Below, one piece after another: positions 60,426 through 64,000 of a DNA stretch of 64,000 nt; within the stretch, counting starts at the first letter, position 1; each line of letters opens with the position of its first letter. This DNA is from Bacillota bacterium (GTDB taxonomy: Bacteria; Bacillota; Clostridia; Acetivibrionales; JANLFN01), in contig JAEWTV010000056.1 of assembly GCA_023397675.1 (NCBI GenBank), positions 20,693 to 84,692 on the forward strand, written 5' to 3'. Made by a program: the position numbers and the translations under genes. The notes below the pieces were generated by a model that was not told the DNA's origin, searched no databases, and worked only from the letters and a program-made list of their open reading frames with translations.

Positions 60426-61958
60426 TTATTTTTTTAATATTCCGGCAAGTTCAGAGTAATTATTCTTTAATGAAGAATAAAGCTTTGTGTATATCTTATA
60501 GAATTCAGAATATTTTTCAGTGTTGCCCAATTCAGGCTGCTGAACGTTTTTAACTTTTATTGCAGTATCACAAGCTTCTTCCACATTCTTATATACACCA
60601 GCACCAACACCTGCAAGTAAAGCAACTCCAAGTGCAGGACCCTCGCTGGAATTAATGGTTGTAATACCTGTACCAAATACATCAGCCTGCATCTGTCTCC
60701 ATAATTTACTCTTACCGCCGCCGCCTGATGCTCTGACTTCTTTTATTTCAACATTCATATCCTTGATAATTTCAAGGCAATCCTTAAGGCTATATACAAC
60801 ACCTTCCATTACAGACCTTATCATATCAGGCTTTTCATGGAGTGCAGACAGGCCGAAGAACACACCTTTTGCATCAGGATCAAGATGTGGGGTTCTTTCA
60901 CCCATCAAGTACGGCAGATATATCAGTCCCTTACATCCGGGTTCAATCTTTTCTGCTTCCTGGTCCATTAAGACATATGGATCAATTTTCATGAGCTCGG
61001 CTGTTCTTTTTTCTTCTATACAGAAGTTATCTCTAAACCATTTTAAAGATAATCCGGCACCTTGTGTAACGCCCATGATATGCCATGTATTTGGAACAGC
61101 ATGACAGAAAGTATGTACTCTGCCTTTTGGATCTATACTAACCTTATCTGTATAGGCAAATACAACTCCTGAAGTACCTATTGTTGATGAAATAACACCA
61201 GATTTTACTATACCATTACCAACCGCACCGGCTGCCTGGTCACCTGCTCCTCCTGCTACCGGTGTACCTTCATTTAGACCGGTAAGTTCAGAGGCTGCTT
61301 TATTTACTCTTCCTGATATTTCATAGGATTCATAAAGCTTTCCAAGCATGTTGCTGTCTATCTCAAGCTTTTGAAGTATTTCGCCGCTCCATTGTCTTTT
61401 TGGTATATCCATAAGCTGCATACCGCTTGCATCTGAAACTTCAGTTGCAAATTCGCCTGTAAGCCTGAACCTGATATAATCCTTCGGAAGAAGAATTTTT
61501 TTAACTTTTTCAAAAACCTGGGGTTCATTATTTTTTACCCACATAATTTTGGATGCTGTAAAACCAGTCAGTGCAGGGTTGGCTGTAATAGATATAAGTT
61601 TTTCCCTGCCGACAATTGAGGTAATCTGTTCACATTCCTTGTGGCTTCTCTGGTCACACCAGATAATAGATTTTCTTAAAACATTATTATCCTTGTCCAA
61701 CAGAACTGCGCCATGCATTTGACCGGATAATCCTACACCTTTAATGTCTGATGGATTAACGCCGCTTTTTTGAATTACTTTCTTGACTGTTATGACTGTT
61801 GCATTCCACCAATCTTCAGGTTCCTGTTCAGCCCATCCTATATTGGGCTGATATAAAGGATACTCACTTAATGCACTTGCAACAGTATTTCCACTTTCGT
61901 CAAACAGAACTGTTTTTGTTCCCGAAGTGCCAATATCAATCCCCAGTAAAAAAGCCAT
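60426..61958 (-). CDS. xylB: xylulokinase
   Basis: Phosphorylates D-xylulose to xylulose-5-phosphate for the pentose phosphate pathway. 510 residues from ATG 61958 (MAFLLGIDIGTSGTK), preceded by GTAGG eight bases upstream. FGGY-kinase motifs: GIDIGTSGTKT, SGQMHG, GGAGDQAAGAVG and the C-terminal SSEGPALGVALLAG. First gene of the xylB-xylR-xylA operon; the stop is 14 bases before xylR. Confidence 0.95.
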   Translation of the reverse strand: MAFLLGIDIGTSGTKTVLFDESGNTVASALSEYPLYQPNIGWAEQEPEDWWNATVITVKKVIQKSGVNPSDIKGVGLSGQMHGAVLLDKDNNVLRKSIIWCDQRSHKECEQITSIVGREKLISITANPALTGFTASKIMWVKNNEPQVFEKVKKILLPKDYIRFRLTGEFATEVSDASGMQLMDIPKRQWSGEILQKLEIDSNMLGKLYESYEISGRVNKAASELTGLNEGTPVAGGAGDQAAGAVGNGIVKSGVISSTIGTSGVVFAYTDKVSIDPKGRVHTFCHAVPNTWHIMGVTQGAGLSLKWFRDNFCIEEKRTAELMKIDPYVLMDQEAEKIEPGCKGLIYLPYLMGERTPHLDPDAKGVFFGLSALHEKPDMIRSVMEGVVYSLKDCLEIIKDMNVEIKEVRASGGGGKSKLWRQMQADVFGTGITTINSSEGPALGVALLAGVGAGVYKNVEEACDTAIKVKNVQQPELGNTEKYSEFYKIYTKLYSSLKNNYSELAGILKK

Positions 61959-61991
61959 ATCCATTACCTACTTTCTAATATTATATTATTA

Positions 61992-62020
61992 AGTATAGCA
62001 TTAACTTATTTGGTTTACAA
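61992..62020 (-). promoter_or_regulatory. promoter of the xyl operon
   Basis: TTGTAA (62020-62015) and TATACT (61997-61992), 17 bases apart on the minus strand, about 30 bases before xylB. Confidence 0.55.
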
Positions 62021-62128
62021 TATATTTTACATAATTATTATATACTTTTTAATGTAACATTAGTATTAATATAAACAAATTTTTATAAAAAATACAATGA
62101 AAATATAAACAAAGGGTGTTTTTTGACA

Positions 62129-62159
62129 AGAAAAAAGCCGGGACAAAAAGTCTCCGGCT
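62129..62159 (-). terminator. terminator of the sugar ABC permease operon
   Basis: AGCCGGGA (62136-62143) pairs with TCTCCGGCT (62151-62159) with one mismatch; the minus-strand tail is TTTTTTCTT. It separates the ABC genes from xylB. Confidence 0.8.
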
Positions 62160-62175
62160 CATATACCTGTTTAAT

Positions 62176-63018
62176 CTATTCTTTTACAGCTCCTGCAGTA
62201 AGACCGCCAATTATATATTTGGAACAGAAGCCAAATACTATAAGTATAGGTACAATCGATAATGCAATTGCCGTATAAACTGCTCCGAAGTCTGTCCTAT
62301 ATACACCCTTTGCAAGAGCAACCATTACAGGCACGGTATACTTCTTTTCTTCCTGAAGTATAACCAGTGGAGTAAGGTAGTTGTTCCATGAATTGATAAA
62401 TGTGAATATTGACATTGTAGCCATTGATGGAGTTATCATTGGGAGAACTATCCTGTTGAACATCTTGAATTCTCCACATCCATCTATTCTCGCCGACTCC
62501 ATTACTGATGTCGGAACTGCTGTTGCTACGTAACCTCTTACGAAGAATACCAGGTTTGCATTTGCAATCATTGGTATTATGATTGCTAAAGGACTATTGA
62601 TAAGGCCTATTTTGTTCATCAAATCAAAGAATCCTACTATTCCTAATTGTGGAGGTACCATCATTGTTGTAAGTACCACCCAGAATAATGCTTCTTTAAA
62701 TTTGAACTTGTATTTTGCAAACGCAAATGCTGTTAATGCTCCAAAATATGCTGAAATGATTGTTCCTATTCCGGAGATAATTAAACTGTTCTTAAAACCA
62801 GACCAGAAGTATGGTACGTTTTCTACCATTCTGCTGTAGTTTTCACCGAATTCCGATCCAGGAAGCAGTGTAACAGATGTAGCAATTGTTTGGTTATCCC
62901 AGGTTGCATTAATTATCATTATATAAAACGGCAGGAAGCATAGAACTCCGAGAAGGACAAGTCCTACATACATAAACACACTTCCTACGCCGAATCTTTT
63001 CTTTACCAAACTAGACAT
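62176..63018 (-). CDS. sugar ABC transporter permease, MalG-like
   Basis: 280 residues with six helices. EAA-loop motif ESARIDGCGEFKMFNRIVLP marks the coupling site for the ATPase. It is the second permease of a carbohydrate importer, 15 bases after the first. No ATPase or binding-protein gene lies in the window; the shared MsmK-like ATPase is often encoded elsewhere. Substrate could be xylose oligomers, because the xyl operon is next, but that is only context. Confidence 0.92.
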   Translation of the reverse strand: MSSLVKKRFGVGSVFMYVGLVLLGVLCFLPFYIMIINATWDNQTIATSVTLLPGSEFGENYSRMVENVPYFWSGFKNSLIISGIGTIISAYFGALTAFAFAKYKFKFKEALFWVVLTTMMVPPQLGIVGFFDLMNKIGLINSPLAIIIPMIANANLVFFVRGYVATAVPTSVMESARIDGCGEFKMFNRIVLPMITPSMATMSIFTFINSWNNYLTPLVILQEEKKYTVPVMVALAKGVYRTDFGAVYTAIALSIVPILIVFGFCSKYIIGGLTAGAVKE

Positions 63019-63033
63019 TATTCTATCCCCCCT

Positions 63034-63951
63034 TTACGCTTCATCAGGTTTTCTGTTTATAAATCTGAATGCTATGACAACAAATATCAGTATCATAAGG
63101 AACAATGCAACACCTATTGTTGCTCCATAACCGTATCTGTTAGTCTGGAACGCCGTGTTATATAAGTACATAACCATCGTAAGCGCCGAATCATTAGGAG
63201 CGCCTGATCCATTTGTCAAAGTGAAAGGAACGTCGAATATTGTCATACCTCCAATTATTGAGGTACAAATATTATATGATATTGTTGACTTCAATCCCGG
63301 AATTGTTATGTAGCGGAACTGCTTCCATTTACTTGCACCATCCACGTAAGCAGCTTCATACAATTCGTCCGGTATTGCTTTTATACCAGCTATAAATATG
63401 ATCATAGTATAACCAAACCACAACCACCACAGGATAAAGGATATCGATCCTCTTGTCCATCCTTCGGACTGCAGGAAGTATATCTTATCCATATAGTCGG
63501 ATCCGATTAAACCAAGCTTTTGAAGAATAAAGTTTATGGCACCACCCTGATAATCTAACAGGAAGAAGAACAAAGATCCTACCGATGCCATTGTAACAAG
63601 ACTTGGGAGGAAGTATGTAGCTCTGAAAAATCCTCTTCCCTTAATGTTCTTTTGTGTTAAAAGAGCAGCAAGTCCAATTGCAAATATCATCTGTGGTATT
63701 ACATTACATAACCAGATGAATAAGGTATTTCCGATTGTTTTAAAGAATGTTGCATCATGAATTAGGTTTTCAAAATTATCAAGGCCTATAAATACTGGCG
63801 GCTTCGCTGTACCATCCCATGATGTAAAGCTTAAGTATATTGAATAAATCAGTGGATAAACTACAAAGATCGCCATAACTACAAAAAACGGAATTAAGAA
63901 ATAATAACCGTAACGGCTGTATTTATCCTTTTTTACAAGACTATTAGCCAA
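63034..63951 (-). CDS. sugar ABC transporter permease, MalF-like
   Basis: 305 residues, six helices, with EAA-loop YEAAYVDGASKWKQFRYITIP. The start is TTG at 63951, with GGGGGG six bases upstream; no nearer ATG preserves the conserved N-terminus. The substrate-binding protein gene probably lies just beyond the window. Partner of the MalG-like permease. Confidence 0.92.
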   Translation of the reverse strand: MANSLVKKDKYSRYGYYFLIPFFVVMAIFVVYPLIYSIYLSFTSWDGTAKPPVFIGLDNFENLIHDATFFKTIGNTLFIWLCNVIPQMIFAIGLAALLTQKNIKGRGFFRATYFLPSLVTMASVGSLFFFLLDYQGGAINFILQKLGLIGSDYMDKIYFLQSEGWTRGSISFILWWLWFGYTMIIFIAGIKAIPDELYEAAYVDGASKWKQFRYITIPGLKSTISYNICTSIIGGMTIFDVPFTLTNGSGAPNDSALTMVMYLYNTAFQTNRYGYGATIGVALFLMILIFVVIAFRFINRKPDEA

Positions 63952-64000
63952 CGCTAACCCCCCTATTTTCTCATATAGCCATATAAAAATAATAGCACAA

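Overview
The window is 64 kb of AT-rich chromosomal DNA from an anaerobic, spore-forming member of the Clostridia. The protein set (CdaA/CdaR, RNase J, a Spo0E-like protein, TmcAL, a glmS ribozyme, folate and corrinoid C1 enzymes, a xylose operon) fits a mesophilic cellulolytic group such as Ruminiclostridium. That placement is inferred from gene content; no rRNA is present. Most genes are ordinary housekeeping genes, separated by clear hairpin terminators.

Layout. 1-3.5 kb: an RCC1-repeat secreted protein that runs off the left edge, then a metallo-beta-lactamase-fold lipoprotein. 3.8-11.6 kb, minus strand: a cell-wall and c-di-AMP block (cdaA, cdaR, an FAD-dependent oxidoreductase, glmM), then glmS behind its own promoter and a glmS ribozyme whose P3 region carries a 125-nt repeat insertion. 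11.8-14.4 kb: an AmmeMemoRadiSam operon (a 33-residue membrane protein, a Memo-AMMECR1 fusion, a radical SAM enzyme). 14.6-20.7 kb: metA (predicted acetyl-CoA type), an SGNH hydrolase, an ATC-hydrolase-like protein facing a Crp/Fnr regulator, a voltage-gated-type K+ channel, tRNA-Leu(UAG) and small membrane proteins. 20.7-28.1 kb: cobQ and cobB, an archaeal-type phosphoglycerate mutase, a lone large serine recombinase, and a sigma-54 protein lacking both ends. 28.3-36.6 kb: a CPBP protease, MTHFS, a corrinoid-reactivating ASKHA ferredoxin with cobT, and several zinc-ribbon or secreted proteins. 36.6-44.1 kb: the methyl-branch C1 operon fhs-fchA-folD, a divergent methyltetrahydrofolate methyltransferase with TmcAL, and a corrinoid protein. 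44.1-50.5 kb: RNase J, a GT4 glycosyltransferase, a DUF4912 repeat protein and a GH57 enzyme. 50.5-54.7 kb: hypothetical proteins, an orphan type III PKS-like enzyme and tRNA-Gln(CUG). 54.8-57.4 kb: a TetR-ApbE-diheme membrane protein-FMN-binding operon. 57.4-64 kb: a Spo0E-like protein, the xylB-xylR-xylA operon and two sugar ABC permeases.

How the genes work together. fhs, fchA and folD would take formate to methylene-THF. FolD has lost two cyclohydrolase residues, which makes the neighbouring FchA necessary. The methyltransferase, corrinoid protein and reductive activator would move methyl groups onto cobalamin, and cobQ, cobB and cobT help make that cofactor. No CO dehydrogenase genes are seen. 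GlmM and GlmS share the hexosamine pathway; CdaA and CdaR sit in the same block.

The most interesting items are the interrupted glmS ribozyme, the compact flavin and heme electron-transfer operon, the FolD/FchA division of labour, the doubly truncated sigma-54 protein, and the tRNA-Leu 3-prime-end duplication at the end of the K+ channel gene.
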